A stretch of 50,369 nt of DNA, taken from positions 1-50,369 of the forward strand of contig JBGTDU010000038.1 of assembly GCA_041748175.1 (NCBI GenBank). Direction: 5' to 3'. Under the pieces are notes generated by a model. The model was not told the origin of the DNA and made no database searches. It worked only from the letters and a program-made list of their open reading frames with translations. This document shows positions 27,608 to 36,082 of the stretch, piece after piece; positions within the stretch are counted from its first letter, which is position 1; every line of letters starts with the position of its first letter. This DNA is from JAHEJB01 sp041748175 (GTDB lineage: Bacteria; Bacteroidota; Rhodothermia; Rhodothermales; Rubricoccaceae). Made by a program: the position numbers and the translations under genes.

Positions 27608-28515
27608 AGCCGCGTGTCTACGTCGATTCGACCGGTGTCGGGCGTGGAAGCCTGCGCGTAAAGGCGGCGAGGAATCCGTCCCGCGCGATAGGCGAGCCGA
27701 CCAGCCTCAACCGCTTTGCGGATGGCTTCGGCCATCATCACGGGGTGCTCCGCCCCGGCAATAGCTGTGTTGAGGAGGACGCCGTCGAAGCCGAGTTCCA
27801 TCGCTCGCGCCGCATCCGAGGCCGTGCCAATCCCCGCGTCGACGACGAGCGGGATGTCGGGAAGCAACTCGCGGATGATGCGCAATGCGTAGGGGTTCAC
27901 GAGCCCCATTCCGCTGCCGATGGGCGCGGCGAGCGGCATCACGGCGGCGCAGCCAAGATCCGCAAGTTTGCGTGCGGTGACAGGGTCGTCGCCGCAATAG
28001 GCGAGCACTTCAAAGCCGTCGTTTGTGAGTTCGGAAGCAGCTTTAAGGAGCTCGACGGCATCCGGGTAGAGCGTCTCGTCGTCGCCGATTACTTCCAGTT
28101 TTACGAGGTTCGTTTCGAGAGCCTCCCTCGCGAGTTGAGCCGTCAAAACGGCCTCGCTCGCCGTGTAGCAACCGGCCGTGTTGGGCAGAATGTGGATACT
28201 TCTCCTCCGGAGTGCGCCGAGCAAACTCTCGTCGTCGTTCGCCTCGCGGAGATTGACCCTCCGGATGGCTACGGTGGCCAGCTCCGCGCCTGAGGCATCC
28301 AGTGCATCCAGCATCGTTTGCAGGCTCGGGTACCGGCTCGTACCTAGAAGCACGCGCGATCGCAACGTCAGTCCTCCAACGCTCCAGAGGTCGGAGCATC
28401 CTCCGGCTGCGCTCAGGGCAGAGAGAGGACCGAGGAAGGAAGGTTCAGCCGCCCCATCGCCGCGTTCTGCAACGATTTCAAGCCCTCCGTTCTCTGTCTT
28501 TAGTTCTCGGCCCAC
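27604..28515 (-). CDS. thiG: Thiazole synthase with unusual N-terminal extension
   Basis: Makes the thiazole phosphate ring from deoxyxylulose-5-phosphate, dehydroglycine and ThiS-thiocarboxylate. Core motifs are VGGLTLRSRVLLGTSRYPS, the Schiff-base Lys in NLVKLEVIGDDETLYPD, PLAAPIGSGMG, PLVVDAGIGTASDA and GVLLNTAIAGA. I place the start at GTG 28513-28515, four nt after the thiS stop; this gives 303 residues, about 45 more than the usual ~255-260. The extension (VGRELKTENGGLEIVAERGD) includes a palindromic GGAGGATGCTCC region and may come from an inserted repeat. No ATG occurs nearer the conserved core. Confidence 0.9.
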   Translation of the reverse strand: MGRELKTENGGLEIVAERGDGAAEPSFLGPLSALSAAGGCSDLWSVGGLTLRSRVLLGTSRYPSLQTMLDALDASGAELATVAIRRVNLREANDDESLLGALRRRSIHILPNTAGCYTASEAVLTAQLAREALETNLVKLEVIGDDETLYPDAVELLKAASELTNDGFEVLAYCGDDPVTARKLADLGCAAVMPLAAPIGSGMGLVNPYALRIIRELLPDIPLVVDAGIGTASDAARAMELGFDGVLLNTAIAGAEHPVMMAEAIRKAVEAGRLAYRAGRIPRRLYAQASTPDTGRIDVDTRL

Positions 28516-28519
28516 AGCG

Positions 28520-28747
28520 CTACCCTCCCTGCGATGCCGTGATGATCTCGACGCGGTCGCCGTCCTGAACATGCGTTTCCCGCCATTCGGCCCGGCGAAC
28601 AACTGTGTCGTTGAGCGCCACCGCGATACCCGAAACATCGGGATTTCTGTCGAGGTGCTCAAAAAGGCCTTCCAGCGTGATGTTCGACTGCACGGCGTGC
28701 TCAACTCCATTCACGAGGATGGCGACGGTTCGGGATGTCTCGATCAC
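28520..28747 (-). CDS. thiS: Sulfur carrier protein ThiS
   Basis: About 75 residues, ubiquitin-like fold, with the essential C-terminal Gly-Gly (ITASQGG) that is adenylated and thiocarboxylated. Core motifs are VAILVNGVEHAV, LEGLFEHLDRN, GIAVALNDTVVRRAEW and GDRVEIITA. The start is taken as GTG at 28745-28747 (VIETSRTVAILVNG). This overlaps the end of thiO by 47 bp in another frame, an unusually long overlap for this operon. No other start precedes the first beta strand. thiG follows after 4 nt. Confidence 0.88.
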   Translation of the reverse strand: MIETSRTVAILVNGVEHAVQSNITLEGLFEHLDRNPDVSGIAVALNDTVVRRAEWRETHVQDGDRVEIITASQGG

Positions 28748-29888
28748 GGGCAAGGATTTCGGAGAAGCGGCTTGGCGAGAACGGGTGCAGCCACGCGGAG
28801 GTTTCGGATCGCCCGGCGAGCTTTGCGTCAACTTCGAGCGCCACTTCGTCGGCGGTGATCGGGGCGAGAAGAATCCCGTTGCGGAAATGCCCGGTCGCGC
28901 AAAAGATGTTGGGTGCAATCCATCCAATGATCGGTGCGTGGTCGCGCGATGCCGGTCGCAATCCGGCGATGGTCTCGATCACCTCCAACTCCTCGATACC
29001 CGGGACGAGCTCAACGGCGCCTTCGAGCAGCCGATAAATCCCTCCTGCCGTCACCTGCGTGTCGAAGCCCATCTCCTCGCTCGTCGCGCCGACGACAAGC
29101 CGCCCGTCGGACTTCGGTACGAGATAGGCATTGGGTCCTCGGACAACGTGCCTCAGGTCGAATCCTTCCTTCATCCGCAACGACAAAATCTGGCCCTTCA
29201 CGGGCCGGATGGGAAGGCGAGGCTCGATTCCACCCACCTCCCGCGACCACGCACCTGCCGCCAGCACGACGACGCGGACATCGGTCGTCGATTCCTCTTC
29301 GGATACGATTCGTGCGCCGTCTTCCCCTTCCTCAATGGCGACCACTGCACTTCCTTCGCGTAGAAAAATCGTCTCCACTTCACGTATGACTTTAGATAGC
29401 GCGTCAAGGATGGCCCGATTATCCACCTGATGATCCTCGGGCGAGAAGACCGCCGCCGGGAGTGCCGGTGCCAGCAGGGGTTCGATCTCCCGAGCTTCGA
29501 AGCCGGCAAGCCATTCGACCGGAACGCCCTGCTCCTGCTGAAACCGAAAATGACGACGAAGAGCATCGGTGTCGTCACGATCAACGGCCGCGACAATCGT
29601 TCCCTCCTCCCGGTAGCCGACGGATTGGCCGGAAGCGCCTTCCAGGGCCTGCGCGAATGCACGCCAGCGGCGAAGGCTTTCGCGTCCCAGGTGGTATAAA
29701 TCAAGCTCCTCAAATCCGATCTCGGACGCGGGCGACAACATCCCCGCCGCGGCCCACGAAGCCCCTCGGCCAGCCTCTCCCCTTTCAAAAACCTCGACGC
29801 TCCGGTTGTGCTGTGCCAACCGCCACGCGATGCTGAGGCCAATGATTCCTCCGCCAATAACAGCGACGTCGACTTTCTGATCACTCAT
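28701..29888 (-). CDS. thiO: Glycine oxidase ThiO
   Basis: 395 residues. An FAD-dependent enzyme that oxidises glycine to the imine needed by ThiG. The N-terminal dinucleotide motif VDVAVIGGGIIGLSIAWRLA, then GRGASWAAAGMLSPASE, PVKGQILSLR, VVGATSEEMGFD, GLRPASRDHAPIIGW and CATGHFRNGILLAPITADEVA match ThiO. It opens the thiamine operon, 70 bp divergent from the DAO-family gene. No thiamine-pyrophosphate riboswitch is recognisable in that gap. The 3' end overlaps thiS. Confidence 0.93.
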   Translation of the reverse strand: MSDQKVDVAVIGGGIIGLSIAWRLAQHNRSVEVFERGEAGRGASWAAAGMLSPASEIGFEELDLYHLGRESLRRWRAFAQALEGASGQSVGYREEGTIVAAVDRDDTDALRRHFRFQQEQGVPVEWLAGFEAREIEPLLAPALPAAVFSPEDHQVDNRAILDALSKVIREVETIFLREGSAVVAIEEGEDGARIVSEEESTTDVRVVVLAAGAWSREVGGIEPRLPIRPVKGQILSLRMKEGFDLRHVVRGPNAYLVPKSDGRLVVGATSEEMGFDTQVTAGGIYRLLEGAVELVPGIEELEVIETIAGLRPASRDHAPIIGWIAPNIFCATGHFRNGILLAPITADEVALEVDAKLAGRSETSAWLHPFSPSRFSEILARDRDIPNRRHPREWS

Positions 29889-29958
29889 GCGTGAATCCTT
29901 CGAACAAACCGTTTCGGTGCCTCCTCTGGCGATTTCGGCTAGCTTCCAAAGATAGCCG

Positions 29959-31050
29959 GTGACCGGATTCGACGTGCGCTACGACATCGCCATTGTGGGA
30001 GGAGGCTTGGCTGGCGCGTGCGCGGCGTTGTGGTTGAGTACCACAAGGTCGGTTCTGCTGATCGAAGCCGCTCAGCCAGCGTCAGGTGCTTCAGGAATTG
30101 CTGCCGGGCTCGTCAACCCAATCAAAGGGCTTCGAGCAACGCCCATGTGGCGATTTGAGGAGGCGCTGGCTGCGCTCGAGGCCACGCTCTCTGAAGCAGG
30201 CGCATCCGATCTGTTCAGGCGAACCGGAGTTCTTCGACCCGCGCGCGATTCGCAGCAAGCCGAGGTCTTCGAACGGGCGGCTTTTCGCTATTCAGATCAT
30301 GGAATTTGGCTACGCCCAGAAGACGCGCAGACTCGATATCCGCATGTCCGTGCTGATTTCGGGGGCCTTTTTGTGCGATCCGGCGGCGTCGTGGATATCC
30401 CCGCGATGATCGCGTCGATGCTGAAAGAGGCAGGGTCGAACGGCGCCGAGATCCGGACCAAGACAGCTGTCGTGGGATGGAATTCGAGGAGAGGCCGTGC
30501 GGAAGTCGAAACGACCGGTGGGTCAATCGAAGCGGACATCCTGTTGCTCTGCCTGGGCGCTGGCTATGCCACGTTTCCCGAGTTGAACAATCTTCCGCTC
30601 CACAAAGTCAAGGGACAATCGATCCGCTTGTCCTCGCCGAACCAGTTCCCCAAAGACCATCCCGCCGTTTCTTCCGGACTCTATATCGTACCTGAGGGCA
30701 CCGTCACAGGAGCGGGAGCTGGTTCCGTGCTCGTCGGCGCTACGTTTGAACACCTCTTCTCCGATCTTGCGACGGACCCCGCGTTGAGTCTAAAGCTCAA
30801 GGAGGAGGCGGTCGCTCTCATGCCATCGTTGGCCGAATCAGGCATGATCGATGCTCAGGCAGGTATCCGCGTGACCGTTCCAAAGGTTCGCCTTCCGTTG
30901 CTCGGCCCGCTGCCAGGGTCGAAGCACATCTGGATCTTCACCGCGCTCGGAGCAAAAGGCCTGATGTCGGCGCCGCTCCTGGCACGCGACCTTCCGGTCT
31001 TCCTCGCCAATCCCGAGACCTTGCCGATGGAAGTACGTCCGCCACGTTAA
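29959..31050 (+). CDS. FAD-dependent oxidoreductase, DAO superfamily
   Basis: 363 residues from a GTG at 29959. The N-terminus YDIAIVGGGLAGACAALWLS binds FAD. SGASGIAAGLVNPIKGLRAT and the C-terminal LLGPLPGSKHIWIFTALGAKGL resemble the oxidase half of MnmC and related glycine/D-amino acid oxidases. It is divergent from thiO, 70 bp apart, and the two are different branches of the same superfamily. The substrate is not known; a role in tRNA modification or amine oxidation is possible but unsupported. Confidence 0.82.
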   Translation: MTGFDVRYDIAIVGGGLAGACAALWLSTTRSVLLIEAAQPASGASGIAAGLVNPIKGLRATPMWRFEEALAALEATLSEAGASDLFRRTGVLRPARDSQQAEVFERAAFRYSDHGIWLRPEDAQTRYPHVRADFGGLFVRSGGVVDIPAMIASMLKEAGSNGAEIRTKTAVVGWNSRRGRAEVETTGGSIEADILLLCLGAGYATFPELNNLPLHKVKGQSIRLSSPNQFPKDHPAVSSGLYIVPEGTVTGAGAGSVLVGATFEHLFSDLATDPALSLKLKEEAVALMPSLAESGMIDAQAGIRVTVPKVRLPLLGPLPGSKHIWIFTALGAKGLMSAPLLARDLPVFLANPETLPMEVRPPR

Positions 31051-31155
31051 GAAAAAGGCGATGAAACCTTATCTGAAGCCGCCGCTGCGCGAGACGAACA
31101 GTCTTTGGAACCTATCTTTCGTTCTTTCACGCGTCCATCGAACCCGATTCCCACG

Positions 31156-32235
31156 ATGTCAGAAGTCACGACCTCACGTCTCGAAGAGCTCCTCGGCGCC
31201 GACGCCGATTCCCTGCTCGGTTTCAGTACGCCCGCGATTTCCAAAGATCGTCTCCATCTCCCCGGCCCAGACTTCGTGGACCGCGTCTGGAAAGACTCCG
31301 ATCGCACGACGCCGACTCTCCGCTCGATTCAGACCCTTTTTAACAACGGGCGTCTGGGCGGAACCGGTTATCTCTCCATTCTTCCAGTCGATCAGGGGAT
31401 TGAGCATGCAGCCGGCGCTTCGTTTGCAAAAAACCCCGACTACTTCGATCCGGCGAACATCGTAGAGCTTGCCATCGAGGGCGGATGCAATGCGGTAGCG
31501 TCGACGTACGGCATTCTTGCCAGCGTTGCCCGGCGGTATGCTCACCGCATTCCGTTTATCATGAAGTTCAACCACAACGAGCTTCTCACTTTCCCGAACA
31601 CGTTCGATCAGATATTCTTTGCCCAAATCGACCAGGCACACGACATGGGGGCCGTGGCCGTGGGCGCGACCATCTACTTCGGCAGCGAGGAATCGAACCG
31701 CCAGATTGAGGAGGTCTCCGAAGCCTTCGCCTACGCGCACGAACTCGGCCTGGCGACGATTCTGTGGTGCTACCTCCGCAGCAGCGGGTTTACCGTGGAT
31801 GGAGTGAACCACGAGAACAGCGCGGACCTCACGGGTCAGGCCAACCACCTCGGCGCGACGATTGGCGCGGACATCCTGAAGCAGAAACAGCCGACCTCAA
31901 ACGGCGGCTATGCGGCGCTCAATATGGGGGATTCGTCTTATGGAAAGCTCGACGAGCGCATCTATTCCGAACTCGCCTCCGACCACCCGATCGACCTGAC
32001 GCGCTACCAGGTGGCCAACGGTTATATGGGCCGCTGCGGGCTTATCAACTCGGGCGGCGCCTCCGGCTCCGACGACTTCGCGCAGGCCGCCAAGACGGCC
32101 GTAATCAACAAGCGCGCCGGCGGCACGGGCCTCATCTCGGGCCGCAAGGCATTCCAGCGCCCCCGCGCTGAAGGCATCGAACTCCTCAACACGATTCAGG
32201 ACGTGTACCTGAATGACGAGGTGACGGTGGCGTAA
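31156..32235 (+). CDS. fbaB: Class I fructose-bisphosphate aldolase (DhnA/FbaB family)
   Basis: 359 residues from ATG at 31156. Motifs of the archaeal-type class I aldolase are visible: LSILPVDQGIEHAAG, GCNAVASTYGILASV, IPFIMKFNHNELLTFP, GAVAVGATIYFGSEES, ATILWCYLRSSGF and the lysine-rich GADILKQKQPTSNGG, which carries the probable Schiff-base lysine, then GLISGRKAFQRP. It interconverts fructose-1,6-bisphosphate with glyceraldehyde-3-phosphate and DHAP in glycolysis/gluconeogenesis. The next gene starts one base after its stop. Confidence 0.93.
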   Translation: MSEVTTSRLEELLGADADSLLGFSTPAISKDRLHLPGPDFVDRVWKDSDRTTPTLRSIQTLFNNGRLGGTGYLSILPVDQGIEHAAGASFAKNPDYFDPANIVELAIEGGCNAVASTYGILASVARRYAHRIPFIMKFNHNELLTFPNTFDQIFFAQIDQAHDMGAVAVGATIYFGSEESNRQIEEVSEAFAYAHELGLATILWCYLRSSGFTVDGVNHENSADLTGQANHLGATIGADILKQKQPTSNGGYAALNMGDSSYGKLDERIYSELASDHPIDLTRYQVANGYMGRCGLINSGGASGSDDFAQAAKTAVINKRAGGTGLISGRKAFQRPRAEGIELLNTIQDVYLNDEVTVA

Positions 32236-32236
32236 G

Positions 32237-33061
32237 ATGACGAAACGCCTTACTCTCTTGGCCGTATTTGCCACGTTGCTGACCATCGAGCAGGCACGCG
32301 GACAAAGTGAGTTTGCTCCTTGTGTCCAAGAAATTGAGTACCCCTCAGCATCGGATGTCGATTTCGACTACACCCCTCGCTCATACGATAGCTTATTTGA
32401 AAGTCGGCAATATGCTGCCATTCTCCTGAAGTATAAGAGTGAGTTCGTGGATACGGCGGCAACGCCGTCTTGGGAGGATGTTGGCTGGGTTGGAGAGGCC
32501 AGCTACTTCCTCGCGGAAGTCGAGAGCGGGAACGCAGACGCAAACGCATTTCGAGATATCCCGTGGATTGAGGAGGTTGATGAGGATGACGTTGTTGGTC
32601 ATGAACTCGGTCACATCAGAATCTCGATTGGACCAAACATCTGGCCCGAGAGCGTCGTTTCGAAGTATGGCATTGCGGCATTGTGCCTCATCGAACGGTA
32701 CCGGCAGAACAGGCCACGGTTTGCAGGCTATCTCGCCAGGCATATGGCGACGTTGATAGCGATGGGCCGATTTGAGGAGGTGACCGTTTTGGCAGGATCG
32801 CTTGGACCAGATAGCCTTGAGGGGGTCGATTCTGTCGGCGATGATTTGGCGAGGTTCGTCGAGCGCTTCGTCGGCTATGGCCAGTACGAACAAGGTGCGC
32901 AATTTCTGAGCGCACTCTCGGAGACCCAGATCGTGTCGGAGGATGTTTTCGCTTTCTGGACAGACCTCATCCTTCGTGCCGTCGCGGAGAGCGATCTCTC
33001 CGAAGTAAGAAAACTGGAGCTTCAGAGTTCCATTCGAGATCACTTGCCTCCTCGGCATTAG
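32237..33061 (+). CDS. Exported protein of unknown function
   Basis: 274 residues. The start at 32237 follows the aldolase stop by one base. A Sec signal peptide is likely (MTKRLTLLAVFATLLTIEQA, cleavage near RGQ). The mature part is acidic and mostly helical (RQYAAILLKYKSEF, FAGYLARHMATLIAMGRFEE, YGQYEQGAQFLSALSE), suggesting a TPR-like or alpha-solenoid periplasmic protein. I recognise no family. Its AT content is slightly higher than the aldolase gene. Function cannot be inferred from the aldolase neighbour. Confidence 0.72.
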   Translation: MTKRLTLLAVFATLLTIEQARGQSEFAPCVQEIEYPSASDVDFDYTPRSYDSLFESRQYAAILLKYKSEFVDTAATPSWEDVGWVGEASYFLAEVESGNADANAFRDIPWIEEVDEDDVVGHELGHIRISIGPNIWPESVVSKYGIAALCLIERYRQNRPRFAGYLARHMATLIAMGRFEEVTVLAGSLGPDSLEGVDSVGDDLARFVERFVGYGQYEQGAQFLSALSETQIVSEDVFAFWTDLILRAVAESDLSEVRKLELQSSIRDHLPPRH

Positions 33062-33099
33062 GTGCGAAGAGGCTGCGGTTCTCGACATCAACTAGACAT

Positions 33100-33358
33100 G
33101 TCATCCCCGACCCCGATCAGGGATCCATTTCGCAGGTTTGCTTACCGCGGATGGCTTGGAAGCTGGGCCGGAGAATGGGTCCCCACGTTCGCGAGGATGA
33201 CGATATGGGGCTATTTGGTTACCATCCGAGACATGAACCACCAAAAAGTATCGGAGCAGATAACCGTTGTTTTCAACAGGGCAAACCAACAATAAAGTCA
33301 TCCCCAAACGAGCCAGCCCTGAGCTTGCCGAAGGGATCGGGGATCCATTCCGCAGGTT
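33100..33358. repeat. Cluster of TCATCCCC-type repeats
   Basis: 33100-33201 begins GTCATCCCC and ends GAGGATGAC, a member of the dispersed inverted-repeat family. A second partial copy starts at 33297. GGATCCATTTCGCAGGTT at 33121 recurs as GGATCCATTCCGCAGGTT at 33341 (17 of 18 identical). Together they fill most of the 470 bp between the exported protein gene and the next small gene; no other gene is supported there. Confidence 0.65.
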
Positions 33359-33532
33359 AGCTAATCACTCTCAGCCTCGAAGTCGGATCGCGGAAAGGCT
33401 TCCTGCCGCAACCTTGCCTGAGCGTAGCCGAAGTGCCGCGATGGCCAAATGTGGGTGGAAGCAATGCCCTTCGAGTGTCATTGGAACTGTTCCTGTCACG
33501 GCCCGGACAGCCGCGGGGCACATCCCTATCCT

Positions 33533-33760
33533 ATGAGCATGCAGAACGCGACGAACAGACGGGAACCGATGGAGGGCCGAGGCAAACTGGAAGACCTCGA
33601 CCGCTCGTTCGACGTGGCGTACTGGCAGGCCCAAGGCGACTGTGCGATATTTGCGGCAGCGTGGGAGCTAGTCGTCTTTGCCCACCGCATCAAAGGCCTC
33701 GATGAGCGCGAACTCGAACTTCGAAGAACTGTTGAGGCTTTTCAACGACTAAGCAATTAA
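33533..33760 (+). CDS. Small protein, possible antitoxin-like family
   Basis: 75 residues from ATG at 33533 (MSMQNATNRREP). The conserved-looking core is FDVAYWQAQGDCAIFAAAWE, then LVVFAHRIKGLDERELELRR and EAFQRLSN. From memory, this resembles a recurrent family of short bacterial proteins with FW-x-x-x-x and AAWELV motifs. No function is established to my knowledge; location next to the DUF4160/DUF2442 pair hints at a toxin-antitoxin-like island, which is only inference. A longer start at 33449 exists but its extension looks non-coding. Confidence 0.6.
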   Translation: MSMQNATNRREPMEGRGKLEDLDRSFDVAYWQAQGDCAIFAAAWELVVFAHRIKGLDERELELRRTVEAFQRLSN

Positions 33761-33786
33761 GCATCCCATCGGCCGCAAAGGGAAAT

Positions 33787-34062
33787 ATGTCGCGTATTTC
33801 CGAGTTCTTCGGCATCTTCATTTACATGTACTTCAGGGACGTTCAACAACACCATGCACCACACATTCACGTCCGGTATGGCGAGTACAAGGCTACGTTC
33901 TCCATCGAAACGGGCGAGCGGCTTGCCGGTCGACTTGGAATCCGGCAAACAAGACACGTAAAAAACTGGATCGCAATTCGTCGTTCTGCGTTGGAAGCGA
34001 ACTGGCAACGCGCCATGAATGGCGAGACGCTTGAATGGATCGAACCACTCGAGAAACGATGA
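33787..34062 (+). CDS. DUF4160 domain protein
   Basis: 91 residues. MSRISEFFGIFIYMYFRDVQ followed by HHAPHIHVRYGEYKATFSIE is the DUF4160 signature. LGIRQTRHVKNWIAIRRSAL and the terminal EWIEPLEKR complete the domain. DUF4160 genes usually sit directly before DUF2442 genes, as here, and the pair has been proposed as a toxin-antitoxin-like module. The stop overlaps the start of the next gene (ATGA). Confidence 0.88.
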   Translation: MSRISEFFGIFIYMYFRDVQQHHAPHIHVRYGEYKATFSIETGERLAGRLGIRQTRHVKNWIAIRRSALEANWQRAMNGETLEWIEPLEKR

Positions 34063-34307
34063 ACCCCGACATAATCGAAGTCCAGCCTCTTAACGATCAT
34101 GTTCTGCGCCTAATTTTTCAAGGCGGAGAGGTGCGGGATATGGACATGACGCCGTACCTCGATCTTGGAATTTTTCGAGAGCTTCGAGATCAGGCCTGGT
34201 TCCACCAAGCCTACATCGAGTTCGGCTCCATCGAGTGGCCTAACGGGCAGGGTCTGAGTTACGATACGCTCTATCTTGAAAGTGTACCTGCATTAATAAA
34301 CGCCTGA
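34059..34307 (+). CDS. DUF2442 domain protein
   Basis: 82 residues from ATG at 34059, overlapping the DUF4160 stop by 4 nt (ATGA). The pattern IEVQPLNDHVLRLIFQGGEV, DMTPYLDLGIFRELRDQAWF, and IEFGSIEWPNGQGLSYDTLY is the DUF2442 family (NE0471 N-terminal-like fold). It is probably the partner, perhaps antitoxin, of the DUF4160 product. The overlap ensures coupled translation. Confidence 0.88.
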   Translation: MNPDIIEVQPLNDHVLRLIFQGGEVRDMDMTPYLDLGIFRELRDQAWFHQAYIEFGSIEWPNGQGLSYDTLYLESVPALINA

Positions 34308-34343
34308 GTACCGAGCAAGCAGGAGGCGCGGCCTTCTTGGACC

Positions 34344-35120
34344 CTACCCTTCCCGCTCAAACACCAGAAAGTGCTGTTGCGGAAGGAAATCACGATTCTC
34401 AACAAAGCGAAAGCCGACGGCCTCCATCTCACGGCGGGCCTGCGCCTCGCTCATCTTGTGGAGTTCGAGAATGGGCACGGTGGGGTCCTCGGCCCGGTAT
34501 TCGATGAGCACGAGCCGTCCGCCCGGTCTGGTTGCATCGAAGATGGCCTGTGCCATTTCGCGGGGGCGTGAGAACTCGTGGTAGGCGTCGGAGATCAGCG
34601 TCAGGTCAACAGACTCCGCCTCGAGACCGGGAGAAGTCTCCGTTCCGAGAACCGTTTCCACGTTGGTGGCGCCATCAACTGAAGCGCGACGCTCGATAAT
34701 GTCGAGCATCGTCGGCTGGATGTCCACCGCCAGCACCCTGCCTTGCGGGACCTCGGACGCAATCCGAAACGTGAAGTAGCCCGTTCCCGCGCCAATATCC
34801 GCCACGACGGCGTCGTCCGAAAGCTCGAGGTTTCTCACTACGGCCGCAGGCAATTCGGTGCGCTCTCGTTCCGGCCTCTCCATCCACGCCGCGCCGCGGT
34901 GGTCCATCACACACGCCAACTCGCGACCCAAATAATAAATGCCCGTTCCATCGAAAGAAGCTGGCCCCGACGTGTACCACTGTGGCCGCAGTCCTCCGTT
35001 GCCATCCGATTGATCCGTGAGCGAATCTGGCGATTGCGCGAGCGCCGAGCCAGCCACGCATAACGCAAGCAGGAGAACCGCAATGAACCGCAAAATATAT
35101 TTGGATGGGTGGGGATTCAT
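34344..35120 (-). CDS. Exported class I SAM-dependent methyltransferase
   Basis: 258 residues. A signal peptide-like N-terminus (YILRFIAVLLLALCVAGSAL, then AQS) precedes a Rossmann methyltransferase: VVADIGAGTGYFTFRIA (motif I), GRVLAVDIQPTMLDII (acidic loop), VDLTLISDAYHEFSRP, RPGGRLVLIEYR, then REMEAVGFRFVENRDFLPQQ. The domain order is UbiE-like. An exported SAM enzyme is odd because SAM is cytoplasmic, although such secreted methyltransferases recur in Bacteroidota and related phyla. The N-terminal segment could instead be a membrane anchor with the domain inside. Confidence 0.85.
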   Translation of the reverse strand: MNPHPSKYILRFIAVLLLALCVAGSALAQSPDSLTDQSDGNGGLRPQWYTSGPASFDGTGIYYLGRELACVMDHRGAAWMERPERERTELPAAVVRNLELSDDAVVADIGAGTGYFTFRIASEVPQGRVLAVDIQPTMLDIIERRASVDGATNVETVLGTETSPGLEAESVDLTLISDAYHEFSRPREMAQAIFDATRPGGRLVLIEYRAEDPTVPILELHKMSEAQARREMEAVGFRFVENRDFLPQQHFLVFEREG

Positions 35121-35214
35121 TCTATGACCTTGTAGCCGCGTGGGCTTCGCAGATGGTCACGGTTGCGCAGGTCTCGTTGCGAACAACGCGTGAGTGGCTC
35201 TGTTTTATAGGACG

Positions 35215-35976
35215 TCATTTCGCGTTGTCGGAGGGAGGTCGCGGTTCACGGAGTTCGACCGGAGGGCTTGTTTGTCGCGTGCGAAGATTCAGCATCTCGA
35301 CGAGGAAAGCGAAGGCCATGGCGGTGTAGATATAGCCCTTTGGAATGTGAAAATCGAGGCCTTCAGCGGTGAGCGCGACGCCTATCAGGATCAGAAACGA
35401 TAAGGCGAGCATCTTCACTGTAGGATGGCGGTGCACGAAGTCGGAGATCGGGTTGGCGAAGATCATCATGACGCCAATCGCGGCGACAACAGCAATGACC
35501 ATAATCGTGATGTGGTCGGCCATACCGACGGCAGTAATCACGGAATCGAGTGAGAAAACGATGTCGAGCAGTGCTATCTGGACCAGCACGGCTCCGAAAG
35601 AGATTGCCTTTCCGCCCTGTGTCGCGCCCTCGTCCACTTCCCCTTCCAGCTTATGGTGGATCTCATGCGTGCTTTTCCAGATCAGGAAAAGACCGCCGCC
35701 GATAAGGATGAGATCCCGTCCCGAAATCGCCTCGCCGAGAATCTCGAAAAGTGGCGCGGTCAAACCCATAACCCACGTAATGGTCAAAAGAAGGAGGATC
35801 CGAACGATCATTGCCAGACCGAGGCCCACCCTTCGCGCCTTGGGCTGCTGGGCTTCTGGCAACTTCCCCGATAGAATCGAGATGAAAATGATGTTGTCAA
35901 TGCCGAGAACGATCTCAAGCGCTGTGAGCGTGGCGAGGGCAACCCACGCGTTCGGATCTGCAATCCAGTCAAACAT
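35215..35976 (-). CDS. TerC-family integral membrane protein
   Basis: 253 residues with seven or so hydrophobic segments. ALEIVLGIDNIIFISILSGK with its acidic residue, then FSLDSVITAVGM with the second acidic residue, are the hallmarks of TerC/Alx/YceF-like transporters. These act in metal, mainly manganese, export or in metalation of exported proteins. A His-rich and Glu-rich loop (KSTHEIHHKLEGEVDEGATQ) is visible. Single gene; the stop lies 95 bp from the methyltransferase start. Confidence 0.9.
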   Translation of the reverse strand: MFDWIADPNAWVALATLTALEIVLGIDNIIFISILSGKLPEAQQPKARRVGLGLAMIVRILLLLTITWVMGLTAPLFEILGEAISGRDLILIGGGLFLIWKSTHEIHHKLEGEVDEGATQGGKAISFGAVLVQIALLDIVFSLDSVITAVGMADHITIMVIAVVAAIGVMMIFANPISDFVHRHPTVKMLALSFLILIGVALTAEGLDFHIPKGYIYTAMAFAFLVEMLNLRTRQTSPPVELREPRPPSDNAK

Positions 35977-36082
35977 AGGATGTGATGAACGAGGAACGTA
36001 GAGGAAGATCGGACGGAAGCGAGGAACCTCCTATATTAACGCGCCTTCGAAATCGCCCTTCCCCAATAATCACGTTCACAAA

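Noticed and set aside
29889..29958. Possible TPP riboswitch ahead of the thiamine operon
   Set aside because: The 70-bp divergent gap lacks the conserved CTGAGA and ACC-x-GA-x-CTGG segments; none was seen between thiE and thiD either.
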